DNA from: an uncultured Oscillospiraceae bacterium
GTDB taxonomy: Bacteria; Bacillota; Clostridia; Oscillospirales; Oscillospiraceae
Direction: 5' to 3'
Assembly (NCBI GenBank): GCA_947625945.1
Contig: CANQQI010000003.1
Coordinates: forward strand, 1-44,766
DNA length: 44,766 nt
The position numbers were made by a program, and so were the translations under genes. Below, one piece after another: positions 20,090 through 29,160 of this stretch (positions are counted from its first letter, which is position 1; the number at the start of each line of letters is the position of its first letter). The notes beneath the pieces are model-generated. The model was given only the letters and a program-made list of their open reading frames with translations. It made no database searches and was not told the DNA's origin.

Positions 20090-20487
20090 AATATAAAGTG
20101 ACCCTGAACGGCCGCACCTATGAGGTGGAGGTCGAGGCCGGGAAGGCCATGCTCCTGGACGAATACGAGGCTGTCGCCCCCGCTGCCCCCGCCCCCGCGG
20201 GTCCCGCCGCGCCTGCCCCTGCCGCCCCGGCTCCGGCCCCCGCACCGAAGGCCGCCCCCGCCGTCACCGGCGCCGGCGAGCCCGTCACCGCGCCCATGCC
20301 CGGCACCATTTTGAAGGTCAACGTCAGCGCCAACCTGGCGGTGAAGGCCGGGACCGTTCTGTGCATTCTGGAAGCGATGAAGATGGAAAACGAGATCATG
20401 GCCCCCAAGGATGGGACCGTCACCCAGGTGCTGGTGAGCAAGGGCTCCACCGTGGATACCGGCGCACCCCTGGTGGTCATCGGATAA
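20086..20487 (+). CDS. Biotin carboxyl carrier protein of the decarboxylase
   Basis: Ala/Pro linker and biotinylation motif ILEAMKMENEI. Confidence 0.93.
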   Translation: MKYKVTLNGRTYEVEVEAGKAMLLDEYEAVAPAAPAPAGPAAPAPAAPAPAPAPKAAPAVTGAGEPVTAPMPGTILKVNVSANLAVKAGTVLCILEAMKMENEIMAPKDGTVTQVLVSKGSTVDTGAPLVVIG

Positions 20488-20499
20488 GGGGGGCGTCCC

Positions 20500-21750
20500 A
20501 TGATCGACGTTGGACAGATCCTACTGAATTTGTGGAACAGCTCCGGTTTTTCCATGCTGTTCTCCGGCTTCCTGTCCCAGGACGGCTGGCAGAACCTGGT
20601 GATGATCATCATCGCCTGCGTGCTGCTGTATCTGGGCATTGTGAAGCAGTTTGAGCCCCTTCTGCTTGTGGGCATCGCCTTCGGCTGCCTGCTGACCAAC
20701 CTGCCCGGGGCTGGGCTGTATCATCAGGAGCTGTGGGACGCCTTTATGGACGCCTCCAGCCCCGCCTATCACAGCTTTGGCGCCATTCTCCGGGAGGGCG
20801 GTCTGCTGGACATCTTCTACATCGGCGTGAAAACCAGCCTGTACCCCTGCCTGATCTTTATGGGCGTGGGCGCCATGACGGATTTTGGGCCCCTGCTGTC
20901 CAATCCCAAGAGCCTGCTCCTGGGCGCCGCCGCTCAAATGGGCGTGTTCGCCGCCTTCTTCTTCGCCGCCATTTCCGGTGATGCCCTGGGCTTCCTGAAC
21001 AATCCGGCCCTGGTGTTCACCGCCCTGGAGGCTGCCGCCATTGGCATCATCGGCGGCGCCGACGGCCCCACGGCCATCTTCCTGACCTCCATTCTGGCCC
21101 CCCATCTCCTAGGACCCATTGCGGTGGCGGCCTACTCCTACATGGCCCTGATCCCGCTGATCCAGCCGCCCTTCATGCGCATGCTCACCACGGCGGAGGA
21201 GCGGAAGATCAAGATGGTTCAGACCCGGACGGTCAGCAAGCGGGAGAAGATCATCTTCCCCATTGTGGTGACGATTTTCGTGGCCCTGCTGCTGCCGGAC
21301 ACCGCGCCGCTGATCGGCTGTCTGATGCTGGGCAACCTCCTGAAGGAGACCGGCGTCACCGACCGCCTGTCCGACACGGTGCAGAACGCCCTGATGAACA
21401 TTGTGACCATCCTGCTGTCCACGGCTGTGGGCGCAACCATGGTGGGCGGCACCTTCCTCCAGCCCAAGACCCTCTTAATCGTGGTGCTGGGCGTGTGCGC
21501 CTTCATTCTCTCCACTGTGGGCGGTCTGCTGGGCGGCAAGGTGATGTGCTGGGCGACCCGGGGCAAGGTCAATCCTCTCATTGGCTCCGCCGGTGTGTCC
21601 GCCGTTCCCATGGCGGCCCGGGTGGCCAACAAGGAGGGCCAGAAAGCCAATCCCTCCAACTTCCTGCTCATGCATGCCATGGGTCCCAACGTGGCGGGCG
21701 TAATCGGCTCCGCCATCGCCGCCGGCTTCCTCCTCTCCGTCTTCGGCTAG
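20500..21750 (+). CDS. oadB: Na+-transporting decarboxylase beta subunit
   Basis: Multi-spanning protein with [43 protein letters not shown] and [20 protein letters not shown]...[18 protein letters not shown]. Confidence 0.95.
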   Translation: MIDVGQILLNLWNSSGFSMLFSGFLSQDGWQNLVMIIIACVLLYLGIVKQFEPLLLVGIAFGCLLTNLPGAGLYHQELWDAFMDASSPAYHSFGAILREGGLLDIFYIGVKTSLYPCLIFMGVGAMTDFGPLLSNPKSLLLGAAAQMGVFAAFFFAAISGDALGFLNNPALVFTALEAAAIGIIGGADGPTAIFLTSILAPHLLGPIAVAAYSYMALIPLIQPPFMRMLTTAEERKIKMVQTRTVSKREKIIFPIVVTIFVALLLPDTAPLIGCLMLGNLLKETGVTDRLSDTVQNALMNIVTILLSTAVGATMVGGTFLQPKTLLIVVLGVCAFILSTVGGLLGGKVMCWATRGKVNPLIGSAGVSAVPMAARVANKEGQKANPSNFLLMHAMGPNVAGVIGSAIAAGFLLSVFG

Positions 21751-21848
21751 TGGGCAGGGCCCACGGCCAAGACGCACCGGGATGGTGCTAGTCGTTCTAT
21801 CTGCTGGGCGTTCCCGGTATCGTTCTTGCCGAAAAGACTAGAAATCGA

Positions 21849-21877
21849 CCCCCAGCCGAAGGGCTGGGGGCCTTTCT
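21849..21877 (+). terminator. Intrinsic terminator of the oad operon
   Basis: cccccagcc-gaa-gggctggggg followed by cctttct. Confidence 0.7.
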
Positions 21878-21929
21878 AAGCATCCGGCAATGGCGTGGTT
21901 GATTTCTCTGTCACTCGGCGGTATAATAA

Positions 21930-22207
21930 AGGTGACGGGAGTCGAACCCACGCCGCTTTGCGGGGGCTCTTTTCGGCGCTTTTCCCCTTATCGTCGTCGC
22001 CTTGCGACAGCAAGGCTTCCTCCTCTGCGGGCAAAATCATCCAAAAATTGCTCCCCGCAAAGTGCTGCGCAGTTTCCGTCGAGGGGATTTTCGTTCAGGC
22101 AAGCAAAAGACCGCAGGGAATACTGGCTATGTATTTCCAAGGGCTTTTGTGAAGACTGGGCGGAAATAACCCGGCGGAAACCGACGTGGGTTCGATTCCC
22201 GTCACCT
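21930..22207. repeat. Element with 30-bp inverted terminal arms that resemble a tRNA T-arm/3' end
   Basis: Left arm aggtgacgggagtcgaacccacgccgcttt (21930-21959); reverse complement of right arm (22178-22207) aggtgacgggaatcgaacccacgtcggttt; 27/30 identical; 218-bp spacer. Confidence 0.7.
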
Positions 22208-22262
22208 AAAAAGCAAATAGGCAGCGGCTCAACAGGCCGGTTGTCTCGGGGAGGGAATCAAA

Positions 22263-22895
22263 ATGAAATTTCTCTTTCAAATCAGCGATTACGGGAACCC
22301 GGCGCTGGACGCCGAAACAGCGGAGCTACTCCGCCAGCGGTTGGAAGCCGGCAGTCGACGCGCGATGCCCAGACTGTGGAAAATGACGGACCGGATGAAC
22401 ACCTATGCCGGTGAAGGGCCGGGCCGGGAGAAGCGGCGGGGGCGATTCTTAGTTTACGGCGTGGTTTTGATCGCGCTGGGCGTCTTTGTTTTCGTTCCCG
22501 GTCTTGTGGAGCCACGGAACCCTGCCCTCCTTTTCGTCGGCGCGGCCGCGATTGTCGCTGGCTTTTTGGAGCTTTTTCTTGCCCGCAGGGAAAAAATCGC
22601 CCCGGTTCCCGCCTCCTGCAAAAAAGAGGCGGAAAAGCTGCTGGAGAGTCGGCGGGCCGTCGATTGGCATAATATCGAGGCCAGGGTTGAATTTGACGAG
22701 CAAGGGATGAACATTTCCTCCGGGGAAAAGCGGGAAACGGTCCCTTACGGTCAAATTTCGGAACTGTTTGAATCGGACCATCTCTGGCTTTTGATCTACG
22801 GCGACGAAAAGGCGCTGCTTTTGCAAAAAAAGGACCTGGTCTCCGGTGACGCCGGCCAGTTTGCCCCGTACATCCTAAAAGAAAAGGAATCCTGA
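22263..22895 (+). CDS. Membrane protein of unknown function with two TM helices and a soluble C-terminal domain (possibly YcxB-like)
   Basis: TM FLVYGVVLIALGVFVFVPGLV and PALLFVGAAAIVAGFLELFLA; RBS-like ggggaggg before ATG 22263. Confidence 0.75.
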   Translation: MKFLFQISDYGNPALDAETAELLRQRLEAGSRRAMPRLWKMTDRMNTYAGEGPGREKRRGRFLVYGVVLIALGVFVFVPGLVEPRNPALLFVGAAAIVAGFLELFLARREKIAPVPASCKKEAEKLLESRRAVDWHNIEARVEFDEQGMNISSGEKRETVPYGQISELFESDHLWLLIYGDEKALLLQKKDLVSGDAGQFAPYILKEKES

Positions 22896-22932
22896 AAAGG
22901 CCACTGACAATACGCGCCGAGATTTGAAAACG

Positions 22933-22956
22933 CCCCCAGCCCTTTCGGGCTGGGGG
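22933..22956. terminator. Hairpin terminator between convergent genes
   Basis: cccccagcccttt/cgggctggggg; minus strand continues with cgttttc. Confidence 0.6.
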
Positions 22957-23013
22957 TCAATTTCATATCTCGTCCGCAAGAACGATACCGGGCGCGCCCA
23001 GGAGGTGTAACGA

Positions 23014-25197
23014 CTATCGCCGGCTTCCGCGCGCATTGTCAGCGGCCACTGGCCGCTGGCCACGAATGGAGTTGAGGATGCACAGCATGGCCACGCCGGT
23101 GTCCGCGAACACCGCCATCCACATGGAGGCGTGGCCGAACAGGCCCAGCAACATCACCGCCAGCTTCACCGCCAGGGCGAACACCACGTTTTCCATGGCG
23201 ATTCTCCTGGTGCGGCGGGCAATGGCCAGGGACGCGGGGATGGCGTCCACGCTGCCAGTCATGTACACCACGTCCGCCGCCTCGATGGCGGCGTCGGCGC
23301 CGGTACCCATGGCCGCCCCCACGTCCGCGCCGGAGAGCACCGGGGCGTCGTTGATGCCGTCGCCTACGAACATGGTGGGCCCCACCTGCTGCCGCAGCTC
23401 CTGGAGTCGGGCCAGCTTTTCCTCCGGCAACAGCCGGGCGTGGACCTGCTCAATGCCCACTGCCTGGGCCACCTGCCCGGCGCTCTGGGCCCCGTCGCCG
23501 GTGAGCATCACCGGGGTGACGCCTCCGGCCTTCAGCCGGGCCACCGCGTCCTTGGCGTCGGGCTTCAGAGTGTCGGCGATCCGGAGCCAGCCTGCCGGCT
23601 TCCCGTCCACCGCCACCAGCACATGGGTACCCGCACCGGTGGGATGGAAGGCGGCGGGATCAATGCCGTTTTCCGCCATCAGCTTTTCGTTGCCACAGAG
23701 GACCGCCAGCCCGTTCACCCGGGCCCGGATGCCCCGGCCGGACAGCTCCTCCAGCCCCTCCGGGGCACAGATGGGCAGGCCCCGCTCCTTGGCGGCGGCG
23801 ACGATGCTTCCGGCAATAGGATGGGTGGAGAACTGCTCGCAGCTGGCGCACACTGACAGCAGATCCTCCCGCCCCTGTACCTCCTGCACCACAAATTCGC
23901 CCTTGGTCACGGTGCCGGTTTTATCCAGCGCCACCGCCCGGATGCCGGCCATGGCCTCAATAGAGGCCCCGCCCTTGAATAGAATGCCCTGCTTGCTCCC
24001 GGCGCCGATGCCGGAGAAGAAGGCCAGGGGCACGCTGAGCACCAGGGCGCAGGGGCAACTCATGACCAGGAAGGACAGCGCCGTATACACCCAGTAATTC
24101 CAATTCCCGTCCACCAGGGAGGGGATCACCGCCACGGCAATGGCCGCCGCCACCACCACGGGGGTGTAGACCTTGGCGAAGCGGGTGATGAACCGGTCGA
24201 TTTTCGGCTTGCTGGCGGCGGCGTTCTCCACCGCGTCCAGGATCCGGCTGACCATGGACTCAGACAGGGGCTTTTCCACCCGGACGGTCAGCTGCCCGGA
24301 GGTGTTGACGCAGCCGGAGGTGACGGCGTCTCCCGGTCCCACCGGCACCGGCACCGGCTCGCCGGTGATGGGCGCGGTGTCCAGGCGGCTGGTCCCGGTG
24401 AGTACTACCCCGTCCAGGGGGATCCGGTCCCCGGGCCGCACCAGCACCGTGTCGCCCACTTTCGCCTGGGCGGCGGGGATCTGGCGGACGCCGTCCCCGT
24501 CAGGCACCGTGACCACCTCGGGGCGGAGATCCACCGCCTCCATGATCCGGCTCCGGCTCCGAGCCACCGCCACATCCTCAAAATATTCCCCAATGCGGTA
24601 GAACAGCATGACGCCCACCGCCTCCGGGTACTCGCCGATAAAGAAGGCTCCCAGGGAGGCCAGGCTCATCAGAAAATTCTCGTCGAAGACCCGGCCCCGC
24701 ACCAGTCCGGTGACAGCGGTCCAGACGATTTTCGCTCCCAGCACCACATAGGCGGCGACGTAGCAGAACAGGCCCACCCATTTTAGGCTCAGCGCCTCCA
24801 AAATCAGGCCCAGGACGAACAGCCCCGCCCCCAAGAGCAGCGGCAGGGGGCTCTCCTGCTCCTCCCCATGCTCATGGCCCTCGTGGTCATGGTCATGATG
24901 ATGTTCATGGTTGTGGTCATGCCCATGCTCGTGGTGATGCTCGTGATCATCCCCGGCGCTGTGGGGCTGGCCAGACGCGTCCCGGGGACGGATCACCACC
25001 TCCGGCTCCACCGCGCGGGCGGCCTTTTGCAGCAGGGGCAGCAGGGAATCCGGGTCCTCCGCGGTGATTCGAAGCTGGCCGGTGGCATAGGTCAGCACGG
25101 CCTCCTTTACCTCCGGCAAGGTGTTCAGCTTGGCCTCCACCTGGGCGGCGCAGTTGGCGCAGTCCAGGTTCTCAATTAGGTAGACCTTCTTTTCCAT
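23014..25197 (-). CDS. P1B-type heavy-metal (Zn/Cd/Pb) translocating ATPase with HMA domain and His-rich linker
   Basis: HMA NLDCANCAAQVEAKL; His-rich DDHEHHHEHGHDHNHEHHHDHDHEGHEH; VMSCPCALVLS, DKTGTVTKG, MLTGDGAQSAG, VGDGINDAPVL, final ADTGVAMLCILNSIR as in Zn/Cd pumps. Confidence 0.95.
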   Translation of the reverse strand: MEKKVYLIENLDCANCAAQVEAKLNTLPEVKEAVLTYATGQLRITAEDPDSLLPLLQKAARAVEPEVVIRPRDASGQPHSAGDDHEHHHEHGHDHNHEHHHDHDHEGHEHGEEQESPLPLLLGAGLFVLGLILEALSLKWVGLFCYVAAYVVLGAKIVWTAVTGLVRGRVFDENFLMSLASLGAFFIGEYPEAVGVMLFYRIGEYFEDVAVARSRSRIMEAVDLRPEVVTVPDGDGVRQIPAAQAKVGDTVLVRPGDRIPLDGVVLTGTSRLDTAPITGEPVPVPVGPGDAVTSGCVNTSGQLTVRVEKPLSESMVSRILDAVENAAASKPKIDRFITRFAKVYTPVVVAAAIAVAVIPSLVDGNWNYWVYTALSFLVMSCPCALVLSVPLAFFSGIGAGSKQGILFKGGASIEAMAGIRAVALDKTGTVTKGEFVVQEVQGREDLLSVCASCEQFSTHPIAGSIVAAAKERGLPICAPEGLEELSGRGIRARVNGLAVLCGNEKLMAENGIDPAAFHPTGAGTHVLVAVDGKPAGWLRIADTLKPDAKDAVARLKAGGVTPVMLTGDGAQSAGQVAQAVGIEQVHARLLPEEKLARLQELRQQVGPTMFVGDGINDAPVLSGADVGAAMGTGADAAIEAADVVYMTGSVDAIPASLAIARRTRRIAMENVVFALAVKLAVMLLGLFGHASMWMAVFADTGVAMLCILNSIRGQRPVAADNARGSRR

Positions 25198-25212
25198 GGC
25201 GGCTTCCTCCTT

Positions 25213-25242
25213 AATATCAACATATGCTCATATGTTGATATT
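25213..25242. promoter_or_regulatory. Perfect 14-2-14 palindrome upstream of the P-type ATPase; candidate ArsR/SmtB-type operator
   Basis: aatatcaacatatg-ct-catatgttgatatt, directly upstream of ATG 25197. Confidence 0.75.
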
Positions 25243-25372
25243 ATTATATCACGCCCGTTTCTATTGTCAATAGGGAAATATAAAATTAATGACCGCTTTC
25301 CGAAGGAAAACGGTCGCGGCGGGAAGCTCTCAAAAAAGCAGCCGCCCCCCATCCGAGAAGCGGCTTTAAAAA

Positions 25373-25780
25373 TCAGGTTCCGGTGAGCAGGTCCCGGATG
25401 GTGATACTCTCAAAAAACCCGTCGATCATCCGGTCCAGCTTCTCCCACATGGGCAGGGCCGGGCAGCAGTCCGACCGGGAGCAGGCCGCCGGCCCCTCGG
25501 CGGTGCAGGACACCGGGGCCAGGCTTCCCTCCGTCAGCTTGAGGATGCTGCCCACGGTGTACCCCTCCGGCGGGCGGTTGAGCCGATAGCCCCCGCCCTT
25601 GCCGTGGACCGCCTCCACCATCCCGGCCTTGGAGAGGATGGTCATGATGGCCTCCAGATATTTCTGGGAAATCTCCTCCGCCTCCGCCACCTGCTTCAGC
25701 GGGATGTAGGCCCCCGGGGACTGCTGGGCCAGGTACACCATCACCCGCAGGGCGTAGCGGCCCTTGGTGGATACGATCAT
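25373..25780 (-). CDS. Rrf2-family transcriptional regulator (IscR-like)
   Basis: MIVSTKGRYALRVMVYLAQQ...ISQKYLEAIMTILSKAGMVEAVHGKGGGYRLNRPPEGYTVGSILKLTEG; Cys motif CSRSDCC. Confidence 0.93.
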   Translation of the reverse strand: MIVSTKGRYALRVMVYLAQQSPGAYIPLKQVAEAEEISQKYLEAIMTILSKAGMVEAVHGKGGGYRLNRPPEGYTVGSILKLTEGSLAPVSCTAEGPAACSRSDCCPALPMWEKLDRMIDGFFESITIRDLLTGT

Positions 25781-25783
25781 GGC

Positions 25784-26206
25784 CTATTCCTCGTGGCTGT
25801 GGCCTTCCGGGAAGTCCGCCTCGTCATAGGGGATGTTGTTCTTCTGGTAGTAGTCCAGCAGGGCATTTTTGATGGCCTCCTCCGCCAGAACGGAGCAGTG
25901 GAGCTTGTGGGCGGGTAGGCCGTCCAGAGCCTCGGCCACCGCCTTGTTGGTCAGGGCCATGGCCTCCTTCACCGGCTTGCCCTTGATCATTTCCGTGGCC
26001 ATGGAGGAGGAGGCAATTGCGGAGCCGCAGCCGAAGGTCTCAAATTTCACATCCACGATGATATCGTTCTCGATCTGCAAATAGATCTTCATAATATCGC
26101 CGCACTTGGCGTTGCCCACTTCTCCCACGCCGCTGGGGTTTTCCAGCACGCCCACGTTCCGGGGGTGCATAAAGTGATCCATGACTTTTTCGCTGTAAAG
26201 GGCCAT
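25784..26206 (-). CDS. iscU: Fe-S cluster assembly scaffold (NifU/IscU type)
   Basis: YSEKVMDHFMHPRNVGVLENPSGVGEVGNAKCGDIMKIYLQIEN...TFGCGSAIASSSMATEMIKGK...LHCSVLAEEAIKNALLDY. Confidence 0.95.
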   Translation of the reverse strand: MALYSEKVMDHFMHPRNVGVLENPSGVGEVGNAKCGDIMKIYLQIENDIIVDVKFETFGCGSAIASSSMATEMIKGKPVKEAMALTNKAVAEALDGLPAHKLHCSVLAEEAIKNALLDYYQKNNIPYDEADFPEGHSHEE

Positions 26207-26219
26207 TTTCCTTGCCTCC

Positions 26220-27407
26220 TTATAAAATATACTGCCGTTTACCGGTTTGCAGGTCCCGCCACACCGGGGACATATTCCGCAGATACTGTACCACCTGGGG
26301 GACTACCTCCAGAATGTGGTCAACCTCTTCCTCTGTATTATATTCGCACAGGGACAGCCGCAGGGAGCCGTGGGCCACGTCGTGGACCCGGCCGATGGCC
26401 AGCAGCACATGGCTGGGGTCCAGAGAGCCGGAGGTGCAGGCGGAGCCGGAGGAGGCGGCCACCCCCTGGGCGTCCAGCAGCAGCAGCAGGGACTCGCCCT
26501 CGATGCCCTCAAAGCAGAAGCTGACGTTGCCGGGGAGCCGGTGTTCTAGATCGCCGTTGACGGCGCTGTGGGGAATTTGGCGCAGGCCCTGGATCAGTCG
26601 GTCCCGCATGGCGGTGACCTTTCGGGCGTTGGCCTCCATATTGGCGCAGGACTCCGCCAGGGCGGCGGCCATGCCCCGGATGCCGGGCAGATTCTCCGTC
26701 CCGGCCCGCTTGCCCCGCTCCTGAGCGCCGCCCTCGATGAGATTGGTCAGGGGGAAGCCCCGGCGGACGTAGAGGGCCCCCACGCCCTTGGGGCCGTGGA
26801 ACTTGTGGGCCGAGAGGCTGAGAAGGTCGATATGCTCCTTCTTCACGTCAATGGGCAGGTGTCCCGCGGCCTGGACCGCGTCGGTGTGGAACACGACCCC
26901 CGCCTCCTGGCACACAGCGCCGATCTCCCCAATGGGCTGGATGGTTCCGATCTCGTTGTTGGCATACATAATGGTGACCAGGCAGGTGTCCGGCCGGATG
27001 GCCTCCTTCACCTGCTGGGCGGTGACCAGGCCGTTTTCATGAACGTCCAGCAATGTCACCTCAAAGCCCTCCTCCTCCAGCCGCTCCAGGGTGTGGAGCA
27101 CGGCGTGATGCTCGAAGGCGGTGGAGATGATGTGCTTTTTCCCCTTCCGGGCCCCCAGCCGGGCGGCGGAGCGGATGGCCTGATTGTCCGCCTCGCTGCC
27201 GCCGGAGGTGAAGATGATCTCCCGGGGCTCGCAGCCCAGGCATTTCGCCACGGTGGCCCGGGCGTCTTCCAGAGCCTCCTTGGCCTTCTGGCCCGGGGTG
27301 TGGAGACTGGAGGGGTTGCCGTAGACGGTGTCGAAATAGGGCAGCATGGCGTCAATGGCGGTTTTACTCATTTTGGTGGTGGCGGCATTGTCCGCGTAAA
27401 CTTGCAT
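26220..27407 (-). CDS. iscS: Cysteine desulfurase (NifS/IscS type)
   Basis: VYADNAATTKMSKTAIDAMLPYF, SGGSEADNQAI, HTDAVQAAGHLPIDVKKEHIDLLSLSAHKFHGPKGVGALYVRRG, SSGSACTSG. Confidence 0.95.
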   Translation of the reverse strand: MQVYADNAATTKMSKTAIDAMLPYFDTVYGNPSSLHTPGQKAKEALEDARATVAKCLGCEPREIIFTSGGSEADNQAIRSAARLGARKGKKHIISTAFEHHAVLHTLERLEEEGFEVTLLDVHENGLVTAQQVKEAIRPDTCLVTIMYANNEIGTIQPIGEIGAVCQEAGVVFHTDAVQAAGHLPIDVKKEHIDLLSLSAHKFHGPKGVGALYVRRGFPLTNLIEGGAQERGKRAGTENLPGIRGMAAALAESCANMEANARKVTAMRDRLIQGLRQIPHSAVNGDLEHRLPGNVSFCFEGIEGESLLLLLDAQGVAASSGSACTSGSLDPSHVLLAIGRVHDVAHGSLRLSLCEYNTEEEVDHILEVVPQVVQYLRNMSPVWRDLQTGKRQYIL

Positions 27408-27450
27408 GAACTCACGTTCCTTCCATCAGGAGTATTTACCCAGTTATCTG

Positions 27451-27485
27451 GTAGGTAATATACCACCGTTTACCTACTTTGTCAA
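27451..27485 (-). promoter_or_regulatory. Strong sigma-A promoter of the iscS-iscU-rrf2 genes with overlapping inverted repeat (candidate Rrf2 operator)
   Basis: Minus strand TTGACA-N17-TATATT; inverted repeat GTAGGTAA-N11-TTACCTAC (27451-27477) covers spacer and -10. Confidence 0.75.
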
Positions 27486-27959
27486 TAGGCAATTAGGTAG
27501 ATCCCCCAGGGCTCTCTCCAGAGCGCTGCACAGGGTTGTCAGGCCCTCCAGGTCCCTCGGGCCGAACCGGTTCAGGGTGGGGCTGTCCAGATCCAGCACC
27601 CCCCAGAGCCTTCCTCCGCAGTACAGCGGCACCACGATCTCGGAATTGGAAGCGCTGTCGCAGGCGATATGGCCGGGAAAGGCGTGGACGTCGGGCACCA
27701 GCTGGGGGCGCCCGGTCTGGGCCGCGGTGCCGCAGACCCCCCGGCCCAGGGGGATCTGGATGCAGGCGGGCTTGCCCTGGAAGGGCCCCAGCACCAGCTG
27801 TTCCCCCTCCAGAAGATAGAAGCCCGCCCAGTTGAGATCGGGCAGCTCCTGATACAGCAGGGCCGAGGCGTTGGCCAGATTGGCAATTAGATGGGGCACG
27901 TCCTCCACCAGGGCAGTCAGCCGGGCGGAGAGGGCGGCATAATCGATATCTTTTTCCAT
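27474..27959 (-). CDS. msrC: GAF-domain free methionine-(R)-sulfoxide reductase
   Basis: LNWAGFYLLEGEQLVLGPFQGKPACIQIPLGRGVCGTAAQTGRPQLVPDVHAFPGHIACDSASNSEIVVPL, characteristic fRMsr pattern with its Cys residues. Confidence 0.93.
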   Translation of the reverse strand: MEKDIDYAALSARLTALVEDVPHLIANLANASALLYQELPDLNWAGFYLLEGEQLVLGPFQGKPACIQIPLGRGVCGTAAQTGRPQLVPDVHAFPGHIACDSASNSEIVVPLYCGGRLWGVLDLDSPTLNRFGPRDLEGLTTLCSALERALGDLPNCLLTK

Positions 27960-28127
27960 AATCTGCCTCCTTTTCCACCTATCATACACGGTTTGGGCGG
28001 CGGGCGCAAGCCTTTTCCAAAAAAACCCGGAAAATCCAGGGCGTTCCTGTTTTTTCGACTTTTACTGCGTTTATCCTCGGCGCACCGGGTCATATTAAAG
28101 AGGCAGACCAAAATGGAGGGTTGGAAA

Positions 28128-29129
28128 ATGAAAAAATTGGGAAGTTTATGGATCCCTTTGCTGCTGCTGGCCCTGGTTCTGCCCCAGACGGCCAACGCGG
28201 CCTCCTTATTAATACCGGTGGGTCAGGTGGTGGGCCTGGAGCTATCCAATGATACGGTGACCGTCGCCGCCATCGACGAGACCTTGGGCCAGAGCGCCAA
28301 AGCGGCGGGCCTCCAGGCCGGAGACGTGCTGCTGTCCGTCAACGGCCAATCCGTCACCACCGCCGCCGAGGTGCGCCGGGCGGTGGCTAGCGCTCAGGGT
28401 CCGGTGGAGCTGGTGGTGCGTCGGGACGGCCGGGAGCGGCGAATCCAGGTGGAGCCGGCGCAGACCCCGGAAGGGCCCCAGCTGGGCGTCTACCTGCGCC
28501 AGGGCATCACCGGCATCGGCACCGTGACCTGGTACGATCCTGAAAGTCATCAGTTTGCCTGTTTAGGTCACGGCGTCAACGATCCGTCGGGGTCGCTGCT
28601 GGCCATGACCCGGGGCAGCGCATATCCCGCCAGCATCCAGGCGGTGAAGCGGGGCCAGTCCGGCCAGCCGGGCCAGCTCATGGGCACGGTGACGGATCGG
28701 ATGCCCCTGGGCATCCTGTCCGCCAACACTGGCTCCGGGGTTTTCGGAACCGCTCAAATGGAATTTCCCGGGGCGCCCATGCCGGTGGGCGCCGCCGCGG
28801 AAGTCCACGCGGGGAAGGCCAGCATCCTTTCCACCATTTCCGGAACGGAGGTACGGGAATATTCTGTGGAAATTCTGAAAATCTATCCAAAATCCCGGCA
28901 AAACGGGCGGAACATGCTTCTGAAAGTCACGGACCCGGCGCTGCTGGATGCCACCGGCGGCATCGTTCAGGGCATGTCCGGCAGCCCGATCCTACAGGAC
29001 GGGAAATTCATCGGGGCGGTGACCCATGTGCTGGTGAACGATCCTACCACCGGCTACGGCATTTTTATCGAAAATATGCTGGAGGCAGCGGGTTCCCCGC
29101 TGCCTCTGGCAGCCACGGCGGGGCGTTAG
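28128..29129 (+). CDS. spoIVB: SpoIVB-like S55 peptidase with PDZ domain
   Basis: Signal-like MKKLGSLWIPLLLLALVLPQTANA; PDZ SAKAAGLQAGDVLLSVNGQSV; S55 features GIGTVTWYDPESHQFACLGHGVND and GIVQGMSGSPILQDGKFIGAVTHVLVNDPTTGYGIFIENML. Start at ATG 28128 behind ggaggg. Confidence 0.93.
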   Translation: MKKLGSLWIPLLLLALVLPQTANAASLLIPVGQVVGLELSNDTVTVAAIDETLGQSAKAAGLQAGDVLLSVNGQSVTTAAEVRRAVASAQGPVELVVRRDGRERRIQVEPAQTPEGPQLGVYLRQGITGIGTVTWYDPESHQFACLGHGVNDPSGSLLAMTRGSAYPASIQAVKRGQSGQPGQLMGTVTDRMPLGILSANTGSGVFGTAQMEFPGAPMPVGAAAEVHAGKASILSTISGTEVREYSVEILKIYPKSRQNGRNMLLKVTDPALLDATGGIVQGMSGSPILQDGKFIGAVTHVLVNDPTTGYGIFIENMLEAAGSPLPLAATAGR

Positions 29130-29160
29130 CCCCGCCACCCCGCAAGGCGGGAATTTACTT
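29117..29160 (+). terminator. Hairpins at the end of spoIVB, likely terminator
   Basis: ggcggggc-gtta-gccccgcc (29117-29136) overlaps a second hairpin cccgcc...ggcggg (29131-29151), then T-rich sequence. Confidence 0.5.

Noticed and set aside
21930-22207. Complete tRNA or tmRNA gene
   Set aside because: Only T-arm and partial acceptor sequence are present at each end; no D-arm, anticodon arm or matching 5' acceptor strand could be found.
21895-22414. ORFs MVDFSVTRRYNKGDGSRTHAALRGL... and MAWLISLSLGGIIKV...
   Set aside because: They run through the inverted tRNA-end-like element; the GDGSRTH peptide is what translating antisense of a tRNA end gives. Treated as noncoding.
24868-24960. Direct repeats in the P-type ATPase region as a possible CRISPR or minisatellite
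   Set aside because: Explained by codons of the His-rich linker (HEHHHEHGHDHNHEHHHDHDHEGHEH).
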